A DNA stretch of 64,000 nucleotides from Baylisascaris procyonis (taxonomy: Eukaryota; Nematoda; Chromadorea; Rhabditida; Ascarididae): NCBI GenBank assembly GCA_037389465.1, contig JAZARR010000152.1:1492001-1556000 (forward strand), written 5' to 3'. Numbering within the stretch: the stretch's first letter is position 1; each line of letters opens with the position of its first letter. The notes beneath the pieces were generated by a model. That model searched no databases, was not told where the DNA came from, and saw only the letters and a list, made by a program, of their open reading frames with translations. The position numbers and the translations under genes are program-made. Below are positions 25,522-51,378 of this stretch, piece by piece.

Positions 25522-26291
25522 CCATACTCTTAATAATGGTAATAACGTTCCAACAACAGCAATATTTGGGGTACGCTAAATACGATCAGCAAAAGATGTG
25601 CACAACTGATAAGCCTAATCCCTCCCCCTCCCTCCCCCCCATCCTTCACCCTCAAAAAAACTCAAGCAACAAATTACAAACCTGTTTATGAACCTTACTC
25701 GCCCCTTGAGGGATTCCACTACGTCCATGTGTACCTGCTTAAATCGCTGATTCAATGACAACCCTTCTCCTCCCCCCCTCACCCACTTAGAATAATTTCA
25801 ACTCCGGAAAACAAAACATCTGGACATCTGGCTTATTAATCACGAATTTCTTATCCTCTCACCAGCCATCTGTCAATTTACGCGTATTTAAAATACGGTT
25901 TCAACTGCACTGTATCGACTCGTAAAGCGATCTGATTATAGCACCTTTTCATCTCCTAATATAACCTCAACAGATAGGCCAATAGCCTGCTCATTGATGC
26001 GTAAAATTCGATTGTATAGCAAACTACATACATCAACAATTTTATTACTCAAAGAAGTAAAACATAACAACGTTGATGAAGTAAAGTTTAACCATCGGAC
26101 AACAATATCAAAAAAAAAAACTTTAAAAAAACTTATCCATACAGACAGCATTACTAATTTTACACATGAATATAAAACTAGCGCAGAAAATGTTTTCATA
26201 AATAATACATAATATAATGAACAGGCCTACGTATATTACAGCTGAAAATTTCAACACAATCACATGGAACAATCAATGAAAGCCTTAAAAT

Positions 26292-26555
26292 TCACTTGAT
26301 TTCAAGTTCGAACGCACCTGAACTCCAGTTCAAATCCACCTGGGCTCGAGTTCAAACCCGCCTGATTTCAGGTTTAAACACACCTGAACTCGAGTTCAAA
26401 TCCGCCTGATTTCAGGTTTAAATACACCTGAGATCGAGTTCAAATCCGCCTGATTCAAGGTTTAAATACACCTGAACTCGAGTTCAAATCAGCCTGATTT
26501 CATGTTTAAATACACTTGAACTCAAGTTCAATTCCATTTGAATTCAAGTTCAAAT
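26292..26555. repeat. 22-bp minisatellite (12 copies) in 44-bp dimers
   Basis: Twelve 22-bp units alternate, from the fourth to the tenth, between type A (ACCTGAACTCGAGTTCAAATCC) and type B (GCCTGATTTCAGGTTTAAATAC). Each type is centred on a dyad: TGAACTCGAGTTCA is a perfect 14-bp palindrome and CTGATTTCAG a partial one. The array lies between the REC114-like gene and the next minus-strand exons. Confidence 0.93.
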
Positions 26556-27349
26556 GCTCCAGCTTCTCGCTCATTAGAAAGAGTATCATATAAGAAGCAC
26601 AACAACTTATTAGCAAGGAAAATTAGCAACAACTTTGAAGTCACTATAATCACACTACAGCCTAAGAATCGCAACAATCACGCCAAACGTTATATTCACA
26701 ACAGATGCCACAAGAACTATATCACAATCTAATGAACACAGCAATCGCATCACAGCCTCAAGGTAACATTGTTTACAATTAGCATAAATATGTAATGATC
26801 AATTTGCAATCATTGGATCGTTGGTCGTTCTAGCGTATACCAGAATCTTGTTAGAAACACACAGAAATCTTTAAGTCTAATAAAAAAATTAAAAATTTTA
26901 AGAAAAATAAACTCAATGAGCTTATCGCTTGCAATTGCAATCGTAGCATAATCAAGACGTCAAAACATCCACCTTTAAGAAACACACCAATTATCGACAA
27001 TTCGTTTTAGAATCACCACGCCTACCCATCTAATACACCTGTAAGGCGCAGATATCTACCACTAGAACAACAGACGGTTCTATATTTCCCCAACATAACC
27101 GCAATGAGCAGATTTATCGATCGGACTTTCATACTTCAATCCTACCCACTACTCGCACCTATCTAAAAAAAACCTATTAAAATATGCGCTTCACTATAAA
27201 AAAAAAAAAAACAAATCAAAAATAACACAAGCCTACAGGATCACAATAAACGATAGATTCAACTGCAAACAGAGCGCAACTTATGCTCAAGAATTAAAAA
27301 CAATAAACAATTAGAAAGATAATGTTAGAAAACGGAAACACCAATCGTC

Positions 27350-40912
<13,563 letters not shown>

Positions 40913-42428
40913 TATGTTCCTCAGATGACTTCAAGTACTGAAAATGTACTCTCTCTTATAACTAGTAATTTCTCTAAAAAAAAAAATTTATTCTCTACGC
41001 AGAGTATAATAAAATATATTTCAAAAAAAAAGTTTATTAAAGGTGATTTTATCGACAGAACATTCAGTGCATATTCAATACGACAATATAGATAATATTA
41101 TGCAAATAATAATAATTATGCAAATATTTTTTGTTAAAGAATTTTTTTTAGCATTGAATCTTTATAATTCTCACCAAAAACATTAGGAACATCTTCCGGT
41201 TTGAAAATAGTTATAAAAATTTTTTTAAAAATATAAACATAGAGTAAATTCATGAAAAAAGATTATTTTTTACTTCCGCTTCTACTCTTTGCAGTGATAA
41301 ATGAACAACTCATTGCACAATATCATGAACGCTATTATATTGTCATAAAACTGGATAGACGAATAAAAGATAACAGATGGTAGATTAAATAACAACTTTA
41401 GCAATAAGTCTTTAAAGCATGCGTTTCGATATAAATGAAGAATTGGCAGAGAATTTCACGAAAGCTAGAAAACGGATTATTTAAAAGAGCCAATAAAAAA
41501 TATAACAACTTCTCGTGTTATAATATTGCATGGGCTAAGCAAAAACATGCATTCATAGTCTATAATCTATGTACAAATATCGTGAAAGAAATAATCAAAC
41601 TTAAATAAAGAATCCTAAAAAAAGCGCACTTTTTCATTTAAATGATAGTATACTGTGATAATCCCTCATAGGTGTCGCCGAATTACGCCTTCTTGAGTGG
41701 AATGAAACTTGAGTTGGACAGGAAATAAAAATAAACTTGAATAAACTTTGTCTATCACCGAATAAATCACTTGCAGAGATCATTACAAAGTAATAAAAAC
41801 ACTCCTACAAAAATTACACCAAATTTTAAATCGACTGTATACGATATGATTTAAAAATTTGATCACTGCTACTCAAAATCCATTCCCATTGATATAGGTA
41901 TTCAATTCACTTCGAGAAACAACACCGCCAATTGCAGCTAAAAACCTTTACAAACTGCCCAATACATAAAATTGTTGCTATAACTCGCAGCACAGTAGCG
42001 AGCACATTTAAAATAGATCCATTGGAAGCGATGAACTGCGGGTATGGGGTTCGGACTGGATATGTAATCCCTCATCTTATTTCAGGATACCTGTGCCATA
42101 ATCAAGTCTTAGGGAGAATACCTTTCCCGCCAATTTGAATAGCATCCCACTTCAGGCAATCAGTTCAGTTTTGATCTACTAATCAATATCATCAAAATTT
42201 GATGTTAGAAAAAGAGTACGCAGGCATATCCGCACAAATCGATGACGTCAATAACGCATATTAAAAAAAAAATTTACATATGAAACGAATAAAAATATAT
42301 TATTTAAATTTATTAAATAAGCGAAGAATTTGCATAAATGAAGACTATAAAAGTTAAGCAATATCGATGACATTATTTGTCATTTTTGGTTCATTCGAGT
42401 TTGGTTTGGGGATTCAATCGATTTGCTA
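40913..42428. promoter_or_regulatory. divergent intergenic region between REC114-like gene and PTP
   Basis: About 1.5 kb separate the minus-strand ATG (40912) from a plausible plus-strand first ATG (42429). It is AT-rich, with no supported exon. TATAAAAG at 42346-42353 lies about 80 bp before the plus-strand ATG. A bidirectional promoter is an inference from the head-to-head layout. Confidence 0.35.
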
Positions 42429-42464
42429 ATGGCGAGATCAAGGCGAAAGAGTGCCCCACGACGT
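42429..42464 (+). other. candidate first exon of the PTP gene
   Basis: ATG opens MARSRRKSAPRR, directly followed by a good GTAAGAG donor in phase 0. Short basic N-termini are common in nematode single-domain PTPs. The link to the catalytic exons is not fully resolved, because an intermediate exon is missing or uncertain. Confidence 0.4.
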
Positions 42465-43895
42465 GTAAGAGTTATTTCCTGTCCTCAAAAATCAACGAAA
42501 ATCGACTTAAAATCTTTTTTGTGACTAAAAATACTCAATAATTTTTTTATACGATCTTTGAAAATTGTTGAAAAAAAAGTTATTTAGGCATTTTAAAGAA
42601 TAGTAATACAATAAACCAATATGAATATTTACAATTAACTACAAAAAGTATATTATTAAGAAAAAAAAGCTATGAAGCGAACACCTGATAACATCTAATA
42701 GGTGTGTTCACTCAATCGATCGCTTTTATAAATTATCAAATAAAAATTCGGCGTTTTTAAAAATAAAAATTTTATTTAGAAAATAAATAAATAAATAAAA
42801 TAAAAAATTTTTATTTGTTGAGTAATAAAACGATTGTTGAAGAAATGTTTGCCTGTAAATTTTACCCGTAAACAACTAGTGACAATTGGTTAAAGTAGAG
42901 CAATATATAGTAAGGGGTCCAATTTTTTTACTATTTAGATTTTTCCCGACCTCTCCAATAGGAAAGTGCCATCATGTCGGCGAAACTATCCCACCCTTAT
43001 GGGAATCAAATCTCGTACCCATACTCGCTGGAACTTTCGTCTTGCCCATCTTTGGAAATCTCCAACTATGTTCCGTCCAATGAGCAAAGAAGTTCACCCC
43101 CCAGGCAACGAAGAGGAGAAGGGAGGGGAGAGGGGGGGGGTCGAGGATTTACAATAATAGAATAAATGTCGGTTGAGTTAAATGGATTAGCCAGAATATA
43201 ATAAATCCGGCTCAACTTGCTAGCGTTAGCGATACCGGATCTAATCCATATTCACATATAATTTCCCATGTTTGTGGGAAAGAAATGAACCCTTTATATA
43301 AGACTAACTTAAGAAAGACAAGGATTCCATTAGAAAGCTATCACCCTCCATCCTACTTTACCCCCCAGGAACTGTGAACAATTCGCATCCTGTTGAACGC
43401 ACAAGGATTAACAAATCTATACTCCGCATGAAAAATTTAAATATTGAATTTTTAAAAAGATTCTAAACATAAAAAATTATTTCAAATATATAAACTTTTG
43501 ATTTCCAGTAATCTAAATTCAAAAATCGATTTATTTACTCTAAAAAAAAGTTGCATTCCTTTAATAAAAAGAGGTTCACTAAATTATTTTCCGCCTTCCT
43601 GTCAGTAAAATATTTAATATTCAACTTCAAATATAAATCTCTAATAATAATAATAATAAATAATAATACTGAATGGAATATTCTAGAAGAAAAATAAGCG
43701 AGAAACAACAATGGATGATGCTGTCTATACAATGTGCACAGTAGAAGATGAGGAGACAGCAACAGAACGACTAAAAGTGAAGAAGAAAAGCAAAGCGGAT
43801 ATAGCACTCGAGAAATTTGCACTCGCTACTGTCGCTAAAAGTTTGTTATTTTATTGCTAAATGCTAGACGATTCTAAATTTCGGCAATGATAAAC

Positions 43896-44040
43896 ACCTT
43901 CTAACTGGTCAATTGCGCCTCCTACCTGGTCAATTGCGCCTTCTACCTGGTCAATTGCACCTTCTGCCTAGTCAATTGCCTTCTACCTAGTCAATTGCAC
44001 CTTCTAACTGGTCAACTGCACCTTCTACCTAGTCAATTCT
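43896..44040. repeat. 21-bp minisatellite, 7 copies
   Basis: Units are variants of ACCTTCTACCTGGTCAATTGC; the fifth is 2 bases shorter. The array lies in the presumed first-intron region of the PTP gene. Confidence 0.93.
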
Positions 44041-44200
44041 TAAGTGAAACCAATAATGAACGACTCTCGAATAAGACACACCTGTAAATTCATTCGTACA
44101 GTTCAGATGAGTTCTCGCAGCCGTAAGGCATTTTAAATTTTCTAAACATGAGTGACCGGCCGAATGTACTTGACTCAAATGCGCATATGATCCGCTAAAG

Positions 44201-44281
44201 AAGTCTGATCCGGAGGTCGCCGATCAGCAGTTGGAACCGCCCAACTCTGAAATATTTACCTCAGGCATTGTTATCTGCCTA
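44201..44281 (+). other. candidate N-terminal exon of the PTP gene
   Basis: After ccgctaaag, phase 0 reads KSDPEVADQQLEPPNSEIF, acidic and disordered, which joins in phase to the candidate exon ending at 42464. Donors are possible at ATT|GTTATC, CTA|GTTGGG or GG|GTGTCT, and none gives an unambiguous join to 44782, so the 3' boundary is uncertain. Confidence 0.3.
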
Positions 44282-44329
44282 GTTGGGTGTCTACTGCGAT
44301 ACTGATCTTTTCGACCTTGGACCTTCGGG

Positions 44330-44700
44330 AGTAATGTTCGAAGTTCATCACCACCCCTCCCCCCCACGGTGGAAGCCCCCTTGCAGGGATTGTCGCATTA
44401 ACATGAACCACAAATTTTGGATGGCGGGAATCCCCGTCGCCTGGGCCCTGCGATCGAAAAATCCCCCGTCCCCCCCCCAAGAAATTTGCTGTAACGGATC
44501 GCCCGCCCACGGGAGCTCCCGCGGGTGCCCCCGTGGTCTCCGTCATCTCTGTGAGAGATGTCATCAACGCGAATCTGCGATCACAAACCAAGCGATTCTG
44601 AGAACTCAAACCCTCTCGCGGAGGCCACCACGGGAGACGAAAAACTTTCCCGCTCCCGCGGGCGCATAATTCATCTTTCACATAGCAGAGCCCTCCGCTC
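44330..44700. other. GC-rich island of unknown nature
   Basis: This stretch is clearly GC-rich in an otherwise AT-rich window, with CCGCGG, GAGCTC and repeated CACGGGAG/CCCGCGGG words. Long frames are open on both strands: plus 44283-44669 (128 codons) and minus 44702-44271 (143 codons). None resembles a protein I know. It lies just before the PTP catalytic exons, so it may be an intron insertion, an N-terminal exon or a foreign fragment. Confidence 0.5.
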
Positions 44701-44781
44701 ACGGCGATCCATTCTAAACGCTATTCTGGATGTGCAAACTTTCAAAAAAATGAACTAGAATAAGTTCCTGTGAGGTTTCAG

Positions 44782-47700
44782 AAATTGACGGTCTAAAGGC
44801 AGAGTTCGCATCACTGAAGTCGTGGACACCCAAGAAGACTGCTCAGACTGCGTTCGCTGCGAACAAGACACGAAATCGATACAACAACGTACCATGCTAT
44901 GACGATACCCGTGTCGTCCTGAAGTACGGTTGCCTCAATATACACTTCATAAGTCTTATAGCCCAATGCAATTCTCCGTCCTTATATTTTGCATCTTTGG
45001 AGTCCAGAAAAATAGCGATAAAACACCTAAACAATTCGGATTTTTCAAGTTCTCTTCATAGAGCTCGAGTCTTCCGATCTCCACCTGCAAAGAGTGACTT
45101 ATTTTAGATGAAAGGTGCGCAAACAAAATCGCGAACTCTTGAGATATATAAAGGGCAGTGAGTTTCCCATAAGAGTATTGGTGGTAATGACTTCAGGTGA
45201 GGGTTACACCATGTCTGACCTCCATGGTACCAAGTACAAAACCATGAAGGTCATATTTTACGAGTAGAAGTCAAACGATTCGGTTGATTTCTTTAGACCT
45301 CGAGGTGCCATCACTCATTATTTGTTAGTTCGCTATACAAAAAAAGGACTTCAGTGAGGAAATACTCTCAATTAATATAAAAAGCGTTCCAACTGTCCAA
45401 AATAACTCTTTACCCTGGATATCAGCCATGGTTTCCCATATATACCTATATTAATGCAAGGGAAAGTTGGATATCATAGGGTAACATGGTTTTCCCAAGG
45501 AGCATAAATTTCTGATCATTCATCTCTCACTACGAATGCTATTCGTTCCTAAAAATTACATAAACAAATTTTATAATTATAAAATTATGCAAAAAAAAAA
45601 AATTCTTATGCTAATTTTATCACAGTACGATTTACCTATCAAATAAACTCTTATATTATCTATTCGATTTAAAAAAAAAAAAAAAAAATTATAATTTTAT
45701 TCAGCATTTATTTCAGATTCGATGTTCCACCGGAAGTTGACTACATTCATGCTAATTATGTGAAAACAACATTGTGCAAACTTGATAATAAATTTATCTG
45801 CACACAAGTGAGTGTGTAATTTCCATTTTTTTTTTTATTCAACAATTTATGTCTGTCTCTACTAAGATGTAAATGTCTGCCGACATGTCTGTGTCTATTG
45901 CATGCTTTCTTTGATGGCGGCAAATTCTATTGCATCCGGCTTTCAAACGGCTGTAAATAAGCAATGTGGTCTAAAGTCCTGTTATTTCTTCTATCCAGAA
46001 TCCTTTATTACATCAAATTATGCAAAAAAAAAAAAAAAAATTGTAAAGGCAGCTTCCTTGTTATTTTTTTAAATGTATTTTGACGAATATACCTGCAAAT
46101 GTCCATCAAATTAGTATGCTGTATCGGCCTAGTTCCTCGATAAGCACAACTACTAACCTTTCTCTAAGTTCTTTCGCCGGAGTCCTTCGCTCATATTGCT
46201 CCGCCCTTCGTTGAGAGATTTTTTCGGCCAAAAATCAGGCTCTAATCTCTTCATCTCGTCCACTCTTTATTCTTTTCTAGCGTTGTCCTCGTTCATCTCG
46301 TTTTCCGATGAGGGGAAATCCCCATTTTTTGCTGGAATCTTCGAGCGCTCATATTCTACTGAAACGAAATACCTCAATATCTCCTTGCTTCATTAGATGA
46401 TCTTTTTGACCCATTCATCCGCATTGTTTTTCATCGGGTCATTTCTCACTCTTTTCTCTTCCTTTTCTCGATAAGGATCGTGCATATCCAAATCGTTCTC
46501 CCTCTCCAGCTGGATTACTAATCCATATCCAAGCCTTTCTCCCTCTCCAGCTGGATTACTAATCCATATCCAAATCCTTATCCCTCTCTAGCCGGATTCC
46601 TAAAAGCCGAAAATCCCATTCTGCCTCATATTACCTTAGACCCATTTCATCTACGCATTAGTTGAAATAAATTAAAAATTATTGCAGTAAGGAGTACAGT
46701 AGGATCACCAAGTCAATGAACAACAATTATTAAGGGTCCAATGGATACAACGATTAACGATTTTTGGCGGATGACTTGGCAAGAGAAACCAAGGAGTATT
46801 ATTATGTTATGCAAAGTTACCGAAGGTGGTAAACCGAAATGTGCACAATATTTTCCAGGTAAAACTAACGAAACAAAACAATTCGGTAAAGTGGTCGTAC
46901 AAAATGTTCGTACCACTTCGCCAGCCTCTGAAACGGTGCATTTTTTTTTAAATTTTATTTTAGTTCTTTTTGAAGTGTTCAAGTCTGTGATTTAGATTAT
47001 ACCTGATGGATTATATGACTTTTCATCTTTAATATCAGCAGCACCTATCGAATTCATACCTACGGGACATCCATACAAATACACCCATACTCTGATCACC
47101 TCAAGGCATTTTATGAAGTAGTTGTTGACAAGCTTTGTCATTTTTTATCTGCAGTATATTTATATTCGTTCAATTATCTACCCGCAATAAAAAAGAGATT
47201 TTCAAGTGATAATGCTAGTTGATGGTAAAAACAAATTCGATATTATATTTGCTCAATGCAAAAATTTATATTTCAGGTATTCGAATCAGTACAACTAAAT
47301 GTATGTGTCACCGGTGAACCAACAATTAAAATAACATTATTTAAATGGTTGGATTGGCCAGGTTATTAACTTATTCACTCATTAACTTAGTAATATCCTC
47401 TATACTTAATATATTCGATCAATGCCAATAGTTTATTTTTATAGCGATCATTTAAAAAAATACCGTGGATTTTAATTAGCACCTTTGGGAGTTCAAAGAC
47501 TATTTACATCCTAATTTAGTGAGGTATAATGAAAAGATAAAATTTAAATGATAAATTATCAACTTTTTAAGGCGTCAACTTGGCGAGGATTTAGGAATAA
47601 ACTTTACCATGCCTTATTATCCATCAAAAATACTAAACTATTACATTAAAATAAAAAAAAACTTGAGTAAATCTAAAAAGGGGGATAAGTAATATGCGTT

Positions 47701-49531
47701 GCATTAAATTCGATCATGGTTGTGATCCAGGCTACATCTAACTCCCAGTCATATAAAGATATCATTAATTCAATCTCGATTCTCACCTAAATCCGTGATG
47801 TGCGAAACTGTGGCCACCAGATGTGGGTTGAGATTCGACTCATCTTTCTACGATCGTGGCTGTGGATTTGATCACGTCCAGGATTTTAGAGGCGGATTAA
47901 ATCCATCCCCTCCAACACCTTTCACAAAGGCTGTCGTTCACGTTTCAACAGTTCTCTCTTTATTTCTTCTGCAATATGCGACCATTAGTACGAGAATTCC
48001 AAAATTATATATCCACCTACTCTTTAATACAAATTAAATTTTAAATCATGATCCTTAAAAAAATTAAAATATGCATATTCGAGAGCATTCTCTCACTACT
48101 CCATTTGTGACTACTAATGAGAGCGTTTTTTTTTTTTTTTTTGATGGAATAACTTAAGAAAAAAGTATCCTCTCATAATTGCACATGAATCCAGCATCGA
48201 CTGCCGAAAATCTTTAAAACCTTCTTCCCAGCTAAGCGCGCCTAAGGAGATGGGAAGAAGCAGTTACAAGACAAAAGAAGAAAGGGATAAGTTTTAAAAG
48301 AAGACACGATTAGTTTCCCAAGTGGGCAAGTAAATCATCATTTCTCATGGGTAAAATCTGCGATAAATTTTTTGTGCACTAACAATAATTCATTAAGATT
48401 TTGGAGTACCAGCATCGGGAATGGGAATGTTGCGTATTCTTCGTCAAGTTCGTGATTGCCCAAATACGACGGCAATTGTACATTGCTCGGCGGGTATTGG
48501 TAGAACTGGAACAATTGTTGCTTGTGAAATTTGTTTAAAAATCCTTCTCGAGGGAAAAAATCTAAACGTTAGTTTGCAATGGTTTTGAATTTTCACGAAA
48601 AAATTTATCGACTCAAATAGTAAAAAAACTCAAATATGAGATTTCTATTACAGTACCACCCAATTATGGCCAATACTTTCTAATTATGGCTGATATGGCC
48701 AATTATGGCCAATATATAAGTGATAACGAATAATCGAAAATGTAATCCACCCTAACTATGATTTTAAATCTCTGGAAGTGTTTAAAAGTTAGACTCGCAA
48801 TAACTAAGCATAAACTTCGATTGCCTGAGAGCATTTCAGCAATAATCTAACAAGGAGGTATAAAAGAGAGGCGTTAATAACCCCCTCAATTAGTCACCTA
48901 TAAGATGGAACGAAATACCTTTAAACCTTTGTAAAAAAAAACGATACAAGTACTACCTAATACCCATAGGGATTACCAGATGGAATAAATGCAGCTAATA
49001 TCCTTAGATTTGTCTATGCGCTGAACTACTCGGATTTTCAGAACTAGAAAAAAAAGACCTCCGAATAAACTTTTGGGTAAAAGTAAAATTACTTGGGGAT
49101 TAGCAAAAGATTTGTATCGCACGATTATAAGGTGATCATTGCGAGATGCAAGGTTATAGGTTAGACATTTGGTGATGACGAGAACCGCATGCATACCTTG
49201 AAGAAATTTCATGCAACAAGGAATGAGACATTTTGTAGAAATATTAGCGAACTATGGCAGCTATTTCAGGATGGAAGGTATTTCAGAATGAAAGACATTT
49301 CAGGATGGAAGGTATTTCAGGATGGAAAGTATTTCAGGATGGAAGGTATTTCAGGTATTGGACGTGATCAAGGAGATACGCAGTCAGCGTGCGGGAGCGG
49401 TGCAAACTGAAGCTCAATATGTTTATTTGCATAAAACATTACTTGAATATATAAACGCTAAGAAAATCGACAAGGAAAAGATCAGTGAATTCTTTACCGC
49501 ATATAAAGCTTATCAAAAGAAAGCCGTTTAA
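44782..49531 (+). CDS. protein tyrosine phosphatase, catalytic domain (6 exons)
   Basis: A classical phosphotyrosine-specific phosphatase. Exons: 44782-44923, 45717-45807, 46735-46935, 47277-47361, 48398-48567 and 49355-49531 (TAA). Every junction agrees in phase; for example AA|GTACGG joins A at 45717 to make Lys in VVLKFDVP. Motifs in order: substrate loop NRYNNVPCYDDTRV, DYIHANYV, TQGPMDTTINDFWRM, AQYFP, WPDFGVP (general acid Asp), HCSAGIGRTGT (nucleophilic Cys and phosphate-binding Arg), and Q-loop QTEAQY. All catalytic residues are present, so an active enzyme is predicted. There is no membrane segment in these exons, suggesting a cytosolic single-domain enzyme of the nematode-expanded type. 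The 5' end is unresolved: the frame at 44782 is also open back to about 44752, and upstream exons at 42429 and 44201 are candidates. The last intron ends in a tandem array of acceptor motifs. Confidence 0.88.
46488..46602. repeat. 41-bp tandem repeat, 2.8 copies
   Basis: Copies starting at 46488, 46529 and 46570 share CTCCCTCTCCAGCTGGATTA and CTAATCCATAT; the last is truncated and diverged. It is intronic in the PTP gene. Confidence 0.9.
49263..49354 (+). repeat. 17-bp repeat multiplying the PTP last-exon splice acceptor
   Basis: Five 17-bp units (ATTTCAGGATGGAAGGT and variants) end in a sixth ATTTCAG that is the acceptor of the last PTP exon. AG dinucleotides therefore occur at 49269, 49286, 49303, 49320, 49337 and 49354, all in the same ATTTCAG context. 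Use of the copy three units upstream would add 51 nt in frame with no stop (including MESISGWKVFQ); other copies shift the frame. Confidence 0.93.
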
Positions 49532-49661
49532 TGCGATACCTCCCACCTAGTTATCCAACTCGACATTTTTCGATCATGCTATAAATTCATTCCTAATCGT
49601 GTTCTTTTCGATTACATCTAATCGACACCTCAAACTTGGGCAAATGAACCAACTCGGTTAA

Positions 49662-50189
49662 CTGACAAAAGGAATCTGGTTCGATTACGAAGGTGGTTCC
49701 TTGGGCATAAAACTTGATGAGGAATATGGAATTGCAGAAGAAATTTTAGACATTTTTCATCAAAAATGGCGAAATTGTAGGGCTTAATCCTCGAGTGATC
49801 GATTTTCACCCATTCTAATGAAGCGGAAAGGTGGGTGAGAGGGACGGGGGAAGGAGAGAGGCAAAGAAAATTTCTTGTAAGTACCTTCAGGGTAAAGATG
49901 TTATTGGGAAACTTGACACCTAGTAATATCATCCATGGATAAAGATTTGAAAATAAGCGCCCAAGCGGTGGAACTAAATCCCCAAAAAGGGTATTTTTTG
50001 CTCCGACAAAACTCTCATAATTCACCTATTCATCGATCGGTTCACTTAGTCAATCATCGAGATTGGAGTCTAGCACTTCTTGAACTTATTCGTAGTTTTC
50101 GACTTGATATATTTGAGGATTACATAGAGTTCATGACAGATTGTCGAGATCCATTAGGCAACAAATCCTTGATTTTTCAAGGGATTTAG
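49662..50189 (+). CDS. possible two-exon gene fragment downstream of the PTP
   Basis: Two plus-strand pieces look coding. The first (49662-49775) includes GIWFDYEGGSLGIKLDEEYG and ends at AAT T|GTAGGG in phase 1. The second (49924-50189, after cacctag, phase 1, stop TAG) includes ISAQAVELNPQKGYFLL and LALLELIRSFRLDIFEDYIE. Phase agrees across the gap, giving about 126 residues. No start codon or upstream exon was found, and the antisense strand is also open for 131 codons, so it may be a decayed transposon gene or chance. No family recognised. Confidence 0.25.
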
Positions 50190-50424
50190 TTAGTTTGCAC
50201 GCGCTACATTTTGCACTATTCGTTCGGTGAGTGTTTGTTTGTATTGACTGTAATGTGCAATCATTTAAACGTTGTCATAGATGCGTTTTCGGTTCAAATA
50301 CTTCTAGAATGCCTATACATGGTTAATATTTCACAGTAGAACATGAGCAATTTTGTAGTAAAGTATGGGCTACACGCTTTTCAACAGAACTAATAGAGCA
50401 CCTAAGCAATAAATAAATGCCACC

Positions 50425-50505
50425 ATGGAACGCTCCGCGATAGCTTAGTGCCATATTGTGTGCGCGGAAAACGGATAGTCCAATGTTCGAACCCCCTTTG
50501 AATAA
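50425..50505 (+). other. tRNA-like A/B-box sequence
   Basis: TAGCTTAGTGC resembles an A box and TGTTCGAACCC is a very good B box. The T stem does not pair, so it is not a functional tRNA. With the similar element near 860 it may mark an old tRNA-derived repeat family. Confidence 0.3.
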
Positions 50506-51310
50506 TGTCTTCTAAATAATGAAATATGATACATTTGAAAGTAGATCATTAAATCATGACAAAAACCTTTCAAAACTCTTCAATATATCTGGTCACGAAC
50601 TATGAGAAACATTGTTTGCATTTTTTTAGCGATTTGTCAATAATCAGAATGCTTTCCAGAAAATTGGAATGCTGCAGCTTCCAGAAAAAATCAGGATCAA
50701 TCACAAATTCAATAATACGTTGATCAGCAATAGAAGAGATAAATATAAATATAAATATAAATATAAATATAAATATAAATATATATTCATCATAAACTCT
50801 AGAAAAACATTCATATTATCAATTGGTTGTTATGTGTTGCATTGCGCTTTTTTTCTAGATAAGGATCTGTAAAGCAAAGGAAATGAATATAACTTTTTTC
50901 ATCTATACCTATCGTGAAATATCTCTAATAGCTCATCTACCCTTATAAATTTGTTTCTTTCCTTACCTAAATTCTTATTTCCTGCCTTACTTTAATTAGT
51001 TCTTTTTCATTTTCTTAATTATATTTATTCGTTTACATCAAATAAATAGAAAAAATTTGGCTCAATTTTTATATTTCGGATTTAATATTAAAATTAAAAA
51101 ATAATTTAATTACTCATTTAATTACTATCATAAATTAATTCAATAATTAGCAATTAAATATTTAAATATAAAAAACAATAAAATTATTGCAAAATTCAAT
51201 CCAATCAAAGATTCATAAAAATTTACTGGCCACTTTAAAAATCAAATAATTGTGTCGACTATTTTACAGTTATTATATTCAATTTAAAAATAGTAAAAAA
51301 ACGCTAAGAT

Positions 51311-51378
51311 AGGTGAGGAGGGGTGGAGGTGAGGGGTGGGGGGCGGGGAAGGAGGTAGGGCAGAGGGGAAAATAGGAG
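51311..51378 (+). other. G-rich tract with quadruplex potential
   Basis: There are several G runs of three to six within 70 bases, including GGGGTGGGGGGCGGGG. It is one of the strongest of many G- or C-rich tracts in the window. Confidence 0.8.

Noticed and set aside
41932..43165. Short plus-strand frames between the candidate PTP first exon and the catalytic exons
   Set aside because: No phase-consistent splice sites, overlap in several frames, and end in a G-rich tract; not needed by the gene model.
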